Below are positions 45,301 to 54,023 of a stretch of DNA of 64,000 bases, in pieces. A model generated the notes under the pieces. It was not told the DNA's origin, ran no database searches, and saw only the letters and a program-made list of their open reading frames with translations. Source of the DNA: Lojkania enalia (taxonomy: Eukaryota > Ascomycota > Dothideomycetes > Pleosporales); the NCBI GenBank assembly GCA_010094045.1, contig ML986581.1:930001-994000 (forward strand). Reading direction: 5' to 3'. A program made the translations under genes and the position numbers. How positions within the stretch are numbered: position 1 is the first letter of the stretch; each line of letters starts with the position of its first letter.

Positions 45301-45859
45301 TCCCCATGTCCGTTTCCTCGGTGAAACCCGGCAGATTCAATGCCTTAGCTTCTTCCAGCTTAGACAAGTGTAGGTCAGCAGGATCGAAAACCAAGAGGGC
45401 AACCCATGGCACCATATTTCTGGGGTCATCTTTCGAGCTTCTAGCCTCAGAGCTTCTGGTCGTGATTCCAGCTGCGATTTCCCACGGGTAATGTGGGTCG
45501 TTGAGGACTAGATGCGGCAGTATCCTCCCCTCATCCTCATGTCCGTCAGGCGGATAATAGCTATTGATGATATTTCTATCCAAAGAAAATCTAGGAACCA
45601 CCACCTCGAATTCCTGTGGCTTTATAGCGTGCTTCGGATCCGCATCGGCCGATGTGTTCGTAACTTCTAGATGCTCTTCACCGGAAGATATTCTCTGAGT
45701 GGCCTCGATTTCGTAGAAGCCGGCTTGGAGACTAGGCTTGTAGAAGCTGTATAATCGCATCTGATCTTTCTCCAACTTCTTAGGGTCTGTGACTTCGGGC
45801 TCGCGAGCGTTGCGGACAGCTCTGGCCATGTGGCCATCGGTTAGCTTTCGAGCGGACAT
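42317..45859 (-). CDS. Giant orphan protein (1180 aa)
   Basis: Intronless, 1180 aa from the ATG at 45859; the frame is open five codons further, but only with a GTG. No family I can name with confidence. Near the N-terminus are conserved-looking patches: INSYYPPDGH (about residues 98-107), LPHLVLNDPHYPWE (114-127) and PWVALLVFDPADL (151-163). The body is mixed alpha/beta. A basic Gln/Ser/Thr-rich linker (about 900-985) separates a C-terminal domain of about 195 residues. There is no signal peptide, membrane helix or nucleotide-binding motif. It is divergent from the 1386-aa giant over a 554 bp promoter region and convergent with the S8 gene. A structural or assembly role is conceivable, since the patches recall large uncharacterised bacterial proteins (recollection, unverified). 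Confidence 0.88.
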   Translation of the reverse strand: MSARKLTDGHMARAVRNAREPEVTDPKKLEKDQMRLYSFYKPSLQAGFYEIEATQRISSGEEHLEVTNTSADADPKHAIKPQEFEVVVPRFSLDRNIINSYYPPDGHEDEGRILPHLVLNDPHYPWEIAAGITTRSSEARSSKDDPRNMVPWVALLVFDPADLHLSKLEEAKALNLPGFTEETDMGKQNGSGTFSMPISDYFGKINKSAQINYAAGYNDRKEFTSLASLADPVDIIFPRKSLIQSMFTDKIQVSTSDGIKETDCIGVEQYKYLAHVRHINTEGCPDAGIEQEGLFSIVIASRTGALKEMVLEDNKWKELSTNMTQPRTQICHLVSIEHLDSTLGTWAIKSEVAIEERVGMVSLFSWVYTALPADPVNFVSTMRNLTENQQMLRADDKIISKLDTMETKNGPSKALAERLKRGYTLARWRTQTGEETSAFTRGPLIPLKAPHPPAPVTMPDCSTNSQDYQILDPETGLMDLSYSSAWQLGKLLAISDCAFNSALMRFRSVVRNTSADSARMIMNGMHSKTVVIQAIAGAVASIRDESNGDTSVSHRIRAPSDRQVATDVKDVEALPVFTDELRHSIEEITGAGTDEHGAPILYNGFNKEGPSNSDWPIIHSWMAEKLSLGGIPPQYIIPEPSFVPPESLRFFHIDDFWLDCLLDGALSVANHLDEDDDFVRREIKKRFNEYLATDVPEAGFKPQIPCYGFIIRSKLVKAMPDLRITVNWNNSDNRFPVCRWTRWDDQTLMCLLDREPEELNSIVLAQPQHQQRFALGSGINAENKKVDYVFRQLYTSSPGISPDEKKLINSNASEWLNFDTRCLYISKMASEINRELGQVGKEAYNDPTPNSCELGLELNDPSYYFKIRPPLGVDQTPRPRQRALFVREQNTTRVLLGEKDSISPRLRATQKQVKIQKVKSGAAGKAKQTQNATLRTTQTPHNQLLVQPFQPLLKSSVSMASSAAKFAASSTPQSNFSLTIFPDYRNPPVRQPARGGREKYPANDYIPTENIFYFDLIFSIRKRATSKTSTDKLIKIVFDIPIESTPRAHEALLGRNYDGPGVRMLSNQFFVPILQNDATKPFLHVILVPRAANFDYKLLCNDRKTVELGFRLAETNIAPTTPGKETYVEMEGKEKMVGVGKVLITWSEWYSTAAHPEGEAVVNSYAVLKLKTRDDQEIEM

Positions 45860-46413
45860 AATGGCAGGTACCACGGCTAGGCATTCGTCAAAGAATAAAC
45901 CTCAAAAGGATTATACTTGAGGATCTATAATATCCATACAGGAAATTATATCGACACCTACGTCGATTAGGCCCCTGGGGCTCGGGCGGCGACGGGACCG
46001 CGCATGCTGCCAGCAGAATCGCCCCGCTCGAACTCACAATTTTGATCGCAACACGATCCCACTGCATCCGTTAGCGAAGAGCGCAGAATTACCGACCACA
46101 TGATCTATTGCATAGGATGTGAGGCTGCACTTGAATATGCATCTCCCGAGGTCGAATAGCAAAGTCGTCGCGTGAGGTGATGTTCTATGAGTGTCTCACG
46201 CCACGAAGGAATGTACACTATAGTTGCTGGTGCTAATCCTGCCTATTGCATTAAATAACGTACCATATTGCGTTAACGGAACTACAGGTTTCGGAGGCAC
46301 AACAAAAATCAGTCCCGTACCTCACCCAGACAGGACATTGCAGTTGCTCTCTGAATTTGCCTAAGGCTCTGCCTCGTAAGCAATAAGCCAACCGACCCTG
46401 TTCTCTCCGTACA
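45860..46413. promoter_or_regulatory. Bidirectional promoter between two giant genes
   Basis: 554 bp separate the ATG codons of the 1180-aa (-) and 1386-aa (+) genes, so both promoters lie here. The head-to-head arrangement supports joint regulation. A GC-rich patch lies at about 45965-46035. No clear TATA box was recognised. Confidence 0.55.
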
Positions 46414-49400
46414 ATGGCCACCGAGGAGCTCCCCAACGTCTGCATACCAATGCACTTGGATGCATTTGTCTTGTCGCCTGCTCTTTGCGACGAGTCAAAA
46501 AGATCCAAGATCGCGCCGTTCACTCAGCCAAATTATACCGCTCTTCGTCTTGACGGCCAGTTTCTGAAACACGACCTACTTGATCACATTGATTTCCATT
46601 CTTCGCAACCCGCAACTCGAAATCCGCGTATAGCTGATATCGGTGCTGCATCTCCAGGTAATCTCAAGCTTCATCGACTGGGGGTTCATCTGTCATGGTC
46701 ACTTCCCAGATTCTATCGAACAGCAATAGCAAGTGGACGCGGTACGATTAGCAATGGTAAAGATCCTTCACAGCCTGTTTTCCGCCAAATACCAAACCGC
46801 TGGCTTATCACCCGCCGTCTCAAAAATATGAGTGATGCGCCTATCGATTTTCCAGAATATCAAAGCTGGGTCGTGGAAAGTGATGTCGTCCAAAATATTA
46901 AGACAATCTCCGCAGAGGCTGACCTGGAAAGCGATGTATCACCATTTGTCTCATACAAAGGTGATTCCAACGACCCAGATGTCCTCAATGCACAAACGGA
47001 GGTCTTTTTGGGCCAGAAGTTTGACCTTAGGGACTATCCTAGCCCTCAAAAACGCGACTATCTCCGAAATGGATTGACAATAATGAGTTCGTCCAATTCC
47101 CTGTTTGCCGATTTTGCCCTTCATAACTGCAACGTCTTAAGTATTATCGACAATTTTGCGTATAAACGCAGCACAAATGACAGCAACCCAAGGGATGAAC
47201 GCTGCAGTTATCTCGCAAAGGCCTTGTGCGATTATTACGTTGTGGGATGGCATCACGATCCGGAGGTCGATCCTTTCAATATGGGCGTCGGAACTAAGGA
47301 TGTTGACTTAACAACACGCCTCAGGAATTTGATGCTGAAACTTAGTCCCTCCGAGGCAAGCGACTTGGGAAAGTATAAAAGTTCTACGGGCGCGACAAGA
47401 TGCTTGGTTCATGGAGCAATCTACGATGTGATGTATGAGTTTTCAGGCCAGCCTCAGCGTAGTTTAGTTGAAGAAGCCGCGCAGCTGTTCGCAAACCCTG
47501 GAAATCAACTACCGCTGAGCACAGAAGAGCTAAAAAAGTTGCCACCAGACGAGGCTGCCCGAAAAAGGCTCGAGTACGAAAGAATGGAGCCATTGTCGAT
47601 TGGGACAACGCCTTTGGATGCTATTCTGACCTTTCTAGAGGCGCATCAAAGTGATAGTGAGGAGGAAAATATCTTTGGGCCCGGTGGATCGGGGCTGTGC
47701 AACAAGGTTGTTGAGTTGGCACAGTTGCTGTACGCGGCTGCGGATGGCTACGATGCTCGTGTCCAAGCCCAAGACTTGATAGCCCAACAAAACTTTTCCA
47801 GATCTGAGGGCGGCTCTCACTGGACGCTTGCAACAGCAGATCAAGCAAGGAGCGGCAAACCTAAGACGCCCACAGCCGAGGAGAAGGGAAAGCTGCAGGA
47901 ACTAAATGAAAAACAGCTGCAACTCGACGCAAGTATGCGCAAACTCCGTGCACTGAGGTGGGAACTCTTCGCCGAATGGTTCAAGTTCAAGAGCGAATTC
48001 CTTCCACAAGTAGGGCGACAGAAGCTGTTTGATATGTACAAACGGCGGGTGAATGCAATCTTGGACATGATCAAGGGTCACGATTCATCAGGTGGACCAG
48101 TGATAGGGTTGCTAACCCAGATAAAATCGCTTAGGGAGGATATTGAAAATATACAAAGGGATGTGGACTGTAAGGTTTCTGCTGATGAACCTTTTAGAAT
48201 CCGTTTAGACCCAACACTTTGCATTGCTGGGCTAGATTCTGGGTGGCCTGTGGACGTGATGGAGATGCTCCAAGTACGGCTTGATAGCGAGTTAACAAAT
48301 GACGACTCACAAGCGAAAGCAATATTTGGTTCCTTGTCGAACCCTATAACTAATACACACGGGCTGCAAAGCACTGCGAAAAAGATCCTTGCAGAATCGC
48401 TCAGTCGGTCGAACTCAAAGGCGCAAAATGGAACATCTGGATTGGTGAACATAACTGGCTTTCAATCATGGAATAGTACGAACCCTTTCGTTCCCTTGAT
48501 AATAGAATGGGAAGCGATTTACTATCACATACGCAAGGAGTCCTGGGATGTGCAGCTCCGACCTAGTCCTGTTGGGCATCCGCACCCTCAGTTCCGATAC
48601 GTTCCTGGTAGTAAGCCACTTCTTTCAGATCCTAGCAATAGCACCAATCAACAAGACTTTCGCACCTTGAGCGGCAGAGTACCGGTATTACCACAACCAT
48701 TGTTCAACCTACAAGATGTCGTTCTTCAAGTGCTCGATAGCAACTCACCAGAAATCCCTGTCGATATCGATCGCGATACTCTGAAAAAACAACTTCAGCA
48801 GATCAAAATTATATCAGCGCCATTGACTGGTATCATGAGCCACCTTCTTACAAGATGCGAAGGGGCGCATGTTAAGCCCAATGTTAGAACGCAAGGGGAG
48901 GTCGTGATTCCATTAGCTGCGGCGAACGCTAGCGACATCAATATGGGGATCGAAAACCTGGCCTTGGTGGATTCAGAGAGTACATTGACGCCATACGGGT
49001 CTCTGATGTCCTTTGGGAAAGACAGGTACCCGCAGAACCCGTTTAAGCCGGTCACACATGGGCAAATGCTCCTCACCAAACTCAACATTGTCGATAAATT
49101 TGGTCAAGCAATATGCCTGCCATACTCAAATAGACGTCGAGTGCACGAGACTAACCCTCCAGATGCAGGTATTTACCCGTGTCTGAGTGACTATCTTTCC
49201 CCCGACATCCTAAAGACATCACCCGATTCTGCAATAGGTTTTTTAAACACAGTTTTTCCTACGCCCGAAACACAGGAAAGGCAGTGGCCAGTCTGCCAAT
49301 TTATCCAGCTTACCCCCAGCATCAATCAAGATGCGCGCATCAATGCTGCATTCCTCATCCAGGATACAATCTCTTCCCAAATGCAGACATACTCACCTTG

Positions 49401-50574
49401 GCGTGAAACTACAGACTTCGAGTCGCCAATCTGGGGTTGGCTGGTTATTAATTACGCCAATAACGGTCTACAGTTCTTCCTCGGCGATGGAACCTTCTAT
49501 CGGGAAGTTAGGAGAGGCGGAGTACTTGGCGCGCATGTCTCCACAAAATGGCTACCTTATGACCCTCCATCGAAAGGACTTGAGCCGACAGATGCAGGGA
49601 CACAACAACTGGATGAACTGCTCAAGCAGCTCTCACACGAAGTTGATCAGGACGGAGAATATTTGCAAGCCTTCTTCAACATGATCAATAGATCGATCCA
49701 AAATATGCCATTTCCTCCGTCAAGTTATGCAGGCTATGCAAACGCTATCGTGGGCAAGCCACTAGCGCTTATCAATGTTGGTTGGAGTATAGAGCTGGCC
49801 GAGCCACCGATTAAGCCACAGTTCGACTCGTTGGAGGAGCGGCCTAATGACTGGAAGGACGAGCTCTTGCGGTACAACTTCGAGCTCAAAGTTGGAGATC
49901 ACGAACGAAATTTCGATGGCGTAGTAGGCTACTTCCACTCTGCAAATTCGACTTCACCAACTCCTGGCGTGTCTCAGACCAATTTCGACACCCTATATAC
50001 ATACTTCCCGCCCACAAAGCCGCATAGCAAATTTAAAGAATTAAAAGACGAATATCCAACGCTAAACCCATACTACATCGATCCGGAACCTTCAATCACG
50101 CCAAACATGACTTCCGCCAAGAATAGTAAATACTTTGTGACATCCATGCTCATGGATCCGTACACTGCAATTCACGGGTATAGTCCCATTCTTCCGACCA
50201 AATCGCTCACTATACCACCTTGGACAATTCAAACAGCAATGGACAAAATGCACGCTTTCTTCCGACTAGGTCCATCGCTCTTCACCGTCGACGTTCCAAC
50301 CACGTATGAGCAGGCCGTGAAGCCTAAGGACGATGGTAGTAAATGGGGCGTTAGGTTGCCGCTGAGCGGGCAGAAGGGCACGTGGACCTGGTTGCAGCCA
50401 TATGCTCAAGAAGGCTGGGGTGAGGATGGAAATGAGAAGGTAGCAAAGTTTGCGCAATTGGATGTCGTAGAGGACCAGGGGGAAAGAAAGTGGGAAAGCA
50501 GCCCATATACATTTTTGGAGGGCTATTTGCAGTTAATGGGAAGGTTAGATAATCAAGGCGGAAGGATACAATGA
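46414..50574 (+). CDS. Giant orphan protein (1386 aa)
   Basis: Intronless, 1386 aa; ATG in good context (ACAATGGCC). No named family recognised. The N-terminus holds MHLDAFVL (about residues 13-20), GVHLSWSLP (90-98) and IPNRWLITR (126-134), patches I associate loosely with large uncharacterised bacterial proteins (unverified). A charged helical segment (about 487-590), with KLQELNEKQLQLD and LREDIENIQRD, should form a coiled coil. The last 900 residues are mixed alpha/beta with no catalytic signature I can see. No signal peptide or membrane helix. Together with its divergent neighbour it forms the core of the giant-gene block; one may need the other for stability or assembly (inference). Confidence 0.88.
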   Translation: MATEELPNVCIPMHLDAFVLSPALCDESKRSKIAPFTQPNYTALRLDGQFLKHDLLDHIDFHSSQPATRNPRIADIGAASPGNLKLHRLGVHLSWSLPRFYRTAIASGRGTISNGKDPSQPVFRQIPNRWLITRRLKNMSDAPIDFPEYQSWVVESDVVQNIKTISAEADLESDVSPFVSYKGDSNDPDVLNAQTEVFLGQKFDLRDYPSPQKRDYLRNGLTIMSSSNSLFADFALHNCNVLSIIDNFAYKRSTNDSNPRDERCSYLAKALCDYYVVGWHHDPEVDPFNMGVGTKDVDLTTRLRNLMLKLSPSEASDLGKYKSSTGATRCLVHGAIYDVMYEFSGQPQRSLVEEAAQLFANPGNQLPLSTEELKKLPPDEAARKRLEYERMEPLSIGTTPLDAILTFLEAHQSDSEEENIFGPGGSGLCNKVVELAQLLYAAADGYDARVQAQDLIAQQNFSRSEGGSHWTLATADQARSGKPKTPTAEEKGKLQELNEKQLQLDASMRKLRALRWELFAEWFKFKSEFLPQVGRQKLFDMYKRRVNAILDMIKGHDSSGGPVIGLLTQIKSLREDIENIQRDVDCKVSADEPFRIRLDPTLCIAGLDSGWPVDVMEMLQVRLDSELTNDDSQAKAIFGSLSNPITNTHGLQSTAKKILAESLSRSNSKAQNGTSGLVNITGFQSWNSTNPFVPLIIEWEAIYYHIRKESWDVQLRPSPVGHPHPQFRYVPGSKPLLSDPSNSTNQQDFRTLSGRVPVLPQPLFNLQDVVLQVLDSNSPEIPVDIDRDTLKKQLQQIKIISAPLTGIMSHLLTRCEGAHVKPNVRTQGEVVIPLAAANASDINMGIENLALVDSESTLTPYGSLMSFGKDRYPQNPFKPVTHGQMLLTKLNIVDKFGQAICLPYSNRRRVHETNPPDAGIYPCLSDYLSPDILKTSPDSAIGFLNTVFPTPETQERQWPVCQFIQLTPSINQDARINAAFLIQDTISSQMQTYSPWRETTDFESPIWGWLVINYANNGLQFFLGDGTFYREVRRGGVLGAHVSTKWLPYDPPSKGLEPTDAGTQQLDELLKQLSHEVDQDGEYLQAFFNMINRSIQNMPFPPSSYAGYANAIVGKPLALINVGWSIELAEPPIKPQFDSLEERPNDWKDELLRYNFELKVGDHERNFDGVVGYFHSANSTSPTPGVSQTNFDTLYTYFPPTKPHSKFKELKDEYPTLNPYYIDPEPSITPNMTSAKNSKYFVTSMLMDPYTAIHGYSPILPTKSLTIPPWTIQTAMDKMHAFFRLGPSLFTVDVPTTYEQAVKPKDDGSKWGVRLPLSGQKGTWTWLQPYAQEGWGEDGNEKVAKFAQLDVVEDQGERKWESSPYTFLEGYLQLMGRLDNQGGRIQ

Positions 50575-51857
50575 ATTCACGATCTGATAGCTAGCACTAA
50601 TGCTGACTAGACTCCTAGTCAATGTAACTATCCTCGTCATAACATTTTTGACCTATCGCATGAGTGCTATTCCTCGTATGGTTCCTTCCTATACGTCTGT
50701 TACCTATTATATTTTATTTTATTTCGCCATATAACTTAATATTTTAACATTCTGTATAGCAGGATACCGATCGAGGACAAGTTTCGATATGGCGGGATAG
50801 AAGATCAAGCAGTATATGGCTTCTTGAACCTTAACAGATAGTAATCAACGGAGCTCTCCTCATATGCCCTGATACCTTACAAATATTAAGTCATCTTCAT
50901 CGGCATTCATATCATCTGGGGGACCCTCTGTACTTATGAATACTAGGGTGTCCACCAGTCTCCTTCATGCACGCCTGGATGGTAACTTCTAGAGGAAACG
51001 GATTGCGCTAGAACAAGGGATCTCTCCATTCATTTGAAGTCAAAGAACATTCTTTAATAGTCATTTTATATGGAAAAGATTGTCAACTAAGCCTTAGCGG
51101 GCGCTCAGATGATGCTCACATCTGTAATGTCGTCTTCTGTATTTGTTTATGCCCAAAGGACGACTCGCCTGGCTTAACCCTAGCTGACGAAACGTACTTC
51201 GCTGCGCTCATTTTCTAGTTAATCAGATTTGAAAATTAGTAAGCCCAGCCGTCTTTTCTTTTCCTTCTCATGCTCATCCTTGCCGTCGTCTAATCTGTCA
51301 TGAAAGTCACGGTGAATGCTAGAAACCGGTGGTCAGAGCGTGAGGGACTTCAGACTGTTATTATTCTCCTGCTGTCCTCAGAGCTCACAATAATTGACAA
51401 CAAGAGACTTTTCGTAACTTAAATATAAGGCACTTTGGAGAAATCTCAAAGTTCCTATAGTATACTCAAAGAATGGTAGGGCCCTTGAACATTCCAATCT
51501 TTAACATGAAGACAGTCGATGCTATTACTGCAGTGATATATATAGTTCTTGCGGAGTGCGCGCATGATAGCAGGAGTTCCGGGCGGCCGGGGAACATAGT
51601 CGTCCTATCAATCTAGGAGCGTTCTCGGATGTCTTGGCCATCTAGAATCCTGTAAGTATTGGTTATACCGGTACTTTGAATTGTCGCTCTGGATATATGA
51701 ATTTGGACCAGACGGCTGAATGAATACCGCTAAATGCGAATAGAATCTTTCTCTATTAGTGTTACATCCGCAAAATTTGTTATAAGCTTTCCATCACTTT
51801 TAGATATGATATTCATACTACGAACAGAGGTGTAATTTTATGTTTTGCATATGATGC
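50575..51857. other. Intergenic region at the right edge of the giant-gene block
   Basis: About 1.3 kb of AT-rich sequence with many stop codons in all frames. No gene, repeat or element border was recognised. It separates the giant-gene block from the metabolic neighbourhood. Confidence 0.45.
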
Positions 51858-52979
51858 TTACGTCTCTGGGTTCGGAGCTATCAAGACATCGCTGCCCCAT
51901 TTCGTACCCTTCTCCGCCAAATCCAACCCCTCCTCTAAACTTTCTAGTCCAAAAGTCCCTGCAATGGTCAACCCAACTTCCTCCCCAATCACCACATTTC
52001 CGTTCACCAGCATTTGAATGAACTGCTCAACATGCCTGCGCTCATACATGAACTGTCCTCTTACAGTGATATTCTTGTGCATCAAATGAGTATAGTTGAC
52101 CACGATATTCGAGTTAACACCTCCCATAAGAACGGCCTGCCCGTTGCGGCGAAGGGCGCCTATAGCAGCTGAGATATGTGGCGGCGTCTCCGGACCGGAT
52201 GCGGCCGGTGGAGAGAAATCAATAAAGACATCAGCGCCTTTACCATCAGTTGACGAGAGAATCGCGCCAGTATCTTTCTGGACATCTCTAGCAAGCTTGA
52301 TAGTTGTCAGCCGCTCTTTTGCGCCGGGGAACCGATACAAGTTCTGCAACCCGACTTCATCGCGTCCGATACCAATGACTTTTGCGCCCATCGCAAGCGC
52401 TGCGAGGACTGCGCCCCCAGAAAACTTGCCAGTTGCCGGGCCTACAATCACGGTCTTTCCTGGAGCGACCCCCGCAAGTTCCAGCCCGCCGTACGCAGTC
52501 AGTGTGAGATGGATAAGAGCAAAATCTTTAACGCTGTACCCTCTGCCACCCTTCTCCTTGCTCTCGAACAAGGATGGCGGCAGTACGTGAACGTTCTCAA
52601 GGGGAATCAACGCCTTCTCGCCATAATGTCCATGCCGCCAAGCATCCATCAACCGACCCCCACCGTACATACCGGTGAGCATTTGAGTGTCCGGATCATC
52701 GCGCCCGCTAATGAGCGAATCAACCCAGACAATGTCACCAGGCTTAATGGTGACGGCGTCGGGCCCAACTACTTCGACGCGGGCGACGGATGAGTTTCCA
52801 GGCGTGAGTGGGAGAGTGACTGGGAAGATGCCTTTGAAAAGCGCTCGAGAATAGTTTTGAAGTACAGCGTAAAGGGGGTTTACGAGGACTGAGCCGGATG
52901 TTACGGTGGGTGTAGGAAGGTCTTTGACTTCAGGTAGGTTGTCAAACGATTCCAAGATAAGGGCTTTGTAGGTCGACAT
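51858..52979 (-). CDS. MDR-superfamily oxidoreductase, zinc-independent type
   Basis: Single exon, 373 aa. Medium-chain dehydrogenase/reductase layout: an N-terminal GroES-like part (VLVNPLYAVLQNYSRA, LPLTPGNSSVARV, VKPGDIVWVD-like at 79-86) and a Rossmann half with the dinucleotide-binding stretch VIVGPATGKFSGGAV (about residues 177-191). The GHE motif and the cysteine cluster of zinc alcohol dehydrogenases are missing, so it resembles zinc-free quinone/enoyl reductase relatives. It probably reduces or oxidises a carbonyl or alkene with NAD(P)H in the cytosol; the substrate is unknown. A TATAAAA box lies 120 bp upstream. It sits near a P450, an FAD monooxygenase and an SDR, so a shared pathway is plausible. 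A small part of the usual catalytic half appears divergent. Confidence 0.9.
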   Translation of the reverse strand: MSTYKALILESFDNLPEVKDLPTPTVTSGSVLVNPLYAVLQNYSRALFKGIFPVTLPLTPGNSSVARVEVVGPDAVTIKPGDIVWVDSLISGRDDPDTQMLTGMYGGGRLMDAWRHGHYGEKALIPLENVHVLPPSLFESKEKGGRGYSVKDFALIHLTLTAYGGLELAGVAPGKTVIVGPATGKFSGGAVLAALAMGAKVIGIGRDEVGLQNLYRFPGAKERLTTIKLARDVQKDTGAILSSTDGKGADVFIDFSPPAASGPETPPHISAAIGALRRNGQAVLMGGVNSNIVVNYTHLMHKNITVRGQFMYERRHVEQFIQMLVNGNVVIGEEVGLTIAGTFGLESLEEGLDLAEKGTKWGSDVLIAPNPET

Positions 52980-53098
52980 GGCGATGGAATTGGATATTGG
53001 CAGTTATTTTTAGTAGCTGGAGATAATTGGGTGAGGAAATATTTGGTGATGAATGATGAAGGCAGTAGTCTGACTGGAAGAGCAGTTGCCGTCGCAGA

Positions 53099-53105
53099 TT
53101 TTATA
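53099..53105 (-). promoter_or_regulatory. TATA box of the MDR oxidoreductase gene
   Basis: On the minus strand the sequence reads TATAAAA, 120 bp upstream of the ATG at 52979 and correctly oriented. Confidence 0.5.
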
Positions 53106-54023
53106 TCCCACCCGTTCATTGTGTCGGCCTGATTTCCTTCCAATATTATACATCTCGGGAATTTCAGGTAGATGTTATTTGTATGGCCTGAGCGACTTGG
53201 GTGGGACGCCTTGGTATTTCCCTTAAATCGCATTTGATTCCGTACCCAGTCTGAATGTAAGCATCCATCGTGTCATGAAACATCTTCAACTGAAGCTCTA
53301 TGGAGTGACTTTAAGTAGAATACTATATTAGTCAAAAAACAAAAAAAAAGTGGCTGCGACTATAGTCATTGCCAAGGTATTTTATTAAAGCTGAATACGA
53401 CGGCGGGTATAGCTCCGGACCAGCCAGCAATCCTACACCCGGTAGATACCATTTTCGGAAGGATAGGTAGAATACGATTCAAGGAAATCGAGCGATTTTC
53501 TGCATGAAACGCAGAATTCGCTATGACACTATAGGGCCATTGTAGCTGCTAGCCGTGACGATCAAGGCGTCAGTGGTTGTTCAGAAGCTTACTTTAGTTA
53601 CTCTGAAGATGATTGGTGTTTGCAGAACCTAACTTGTTGAATTGATGAGATTATCCTGGGACGGGTTAATTTTCGCACGCAGCCTTCTGAGAAATTCTGG
53701 TGCGGAAGGCACGCCTTCCCGGTAATTAGTCATAATGTCTCCAGGCTTAAACCTATTTAAATATATTACATGATCGGCGTGCTCTACGCTATCGAGTGTA
53801 CAGAGCGCTTTATGGTTGCCGTTTTTCGTCCGGATTAAGAGTTTTGGCAAGATGCATATCCTTCAGATGCAGCTGCAAAAAAAGAATGAATTTCAGCAAA
53901 AATTCGTTAACTGATGCGCTAATGTCACACACTTCCTAGTTAGCCATATTTGCTTCTCGTTCCGTTCTATAACATCGTCATTGTTGCCATTCCAGATAAT
54001 TATTTTCCTTCTGTATAGAACCC
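53106..54023. other. Intergenic region
   Basis: No supportable gene. A minus-strand frame at 53629-53850 opens only with a TTG and has no recognisable motif. Confidence 0.45.

Noticed and set aside
45860..45874. Five-codon upstream extension of the 1180-aa giant
   Set aside because: It starts with GTG. The ATG at 45859 is the normal eukaryotic start.
53629..53850. 73-codon minus frame between the MDR and P450 genes
   Set aside because: Opens with TTG, no motif and no splice partner.
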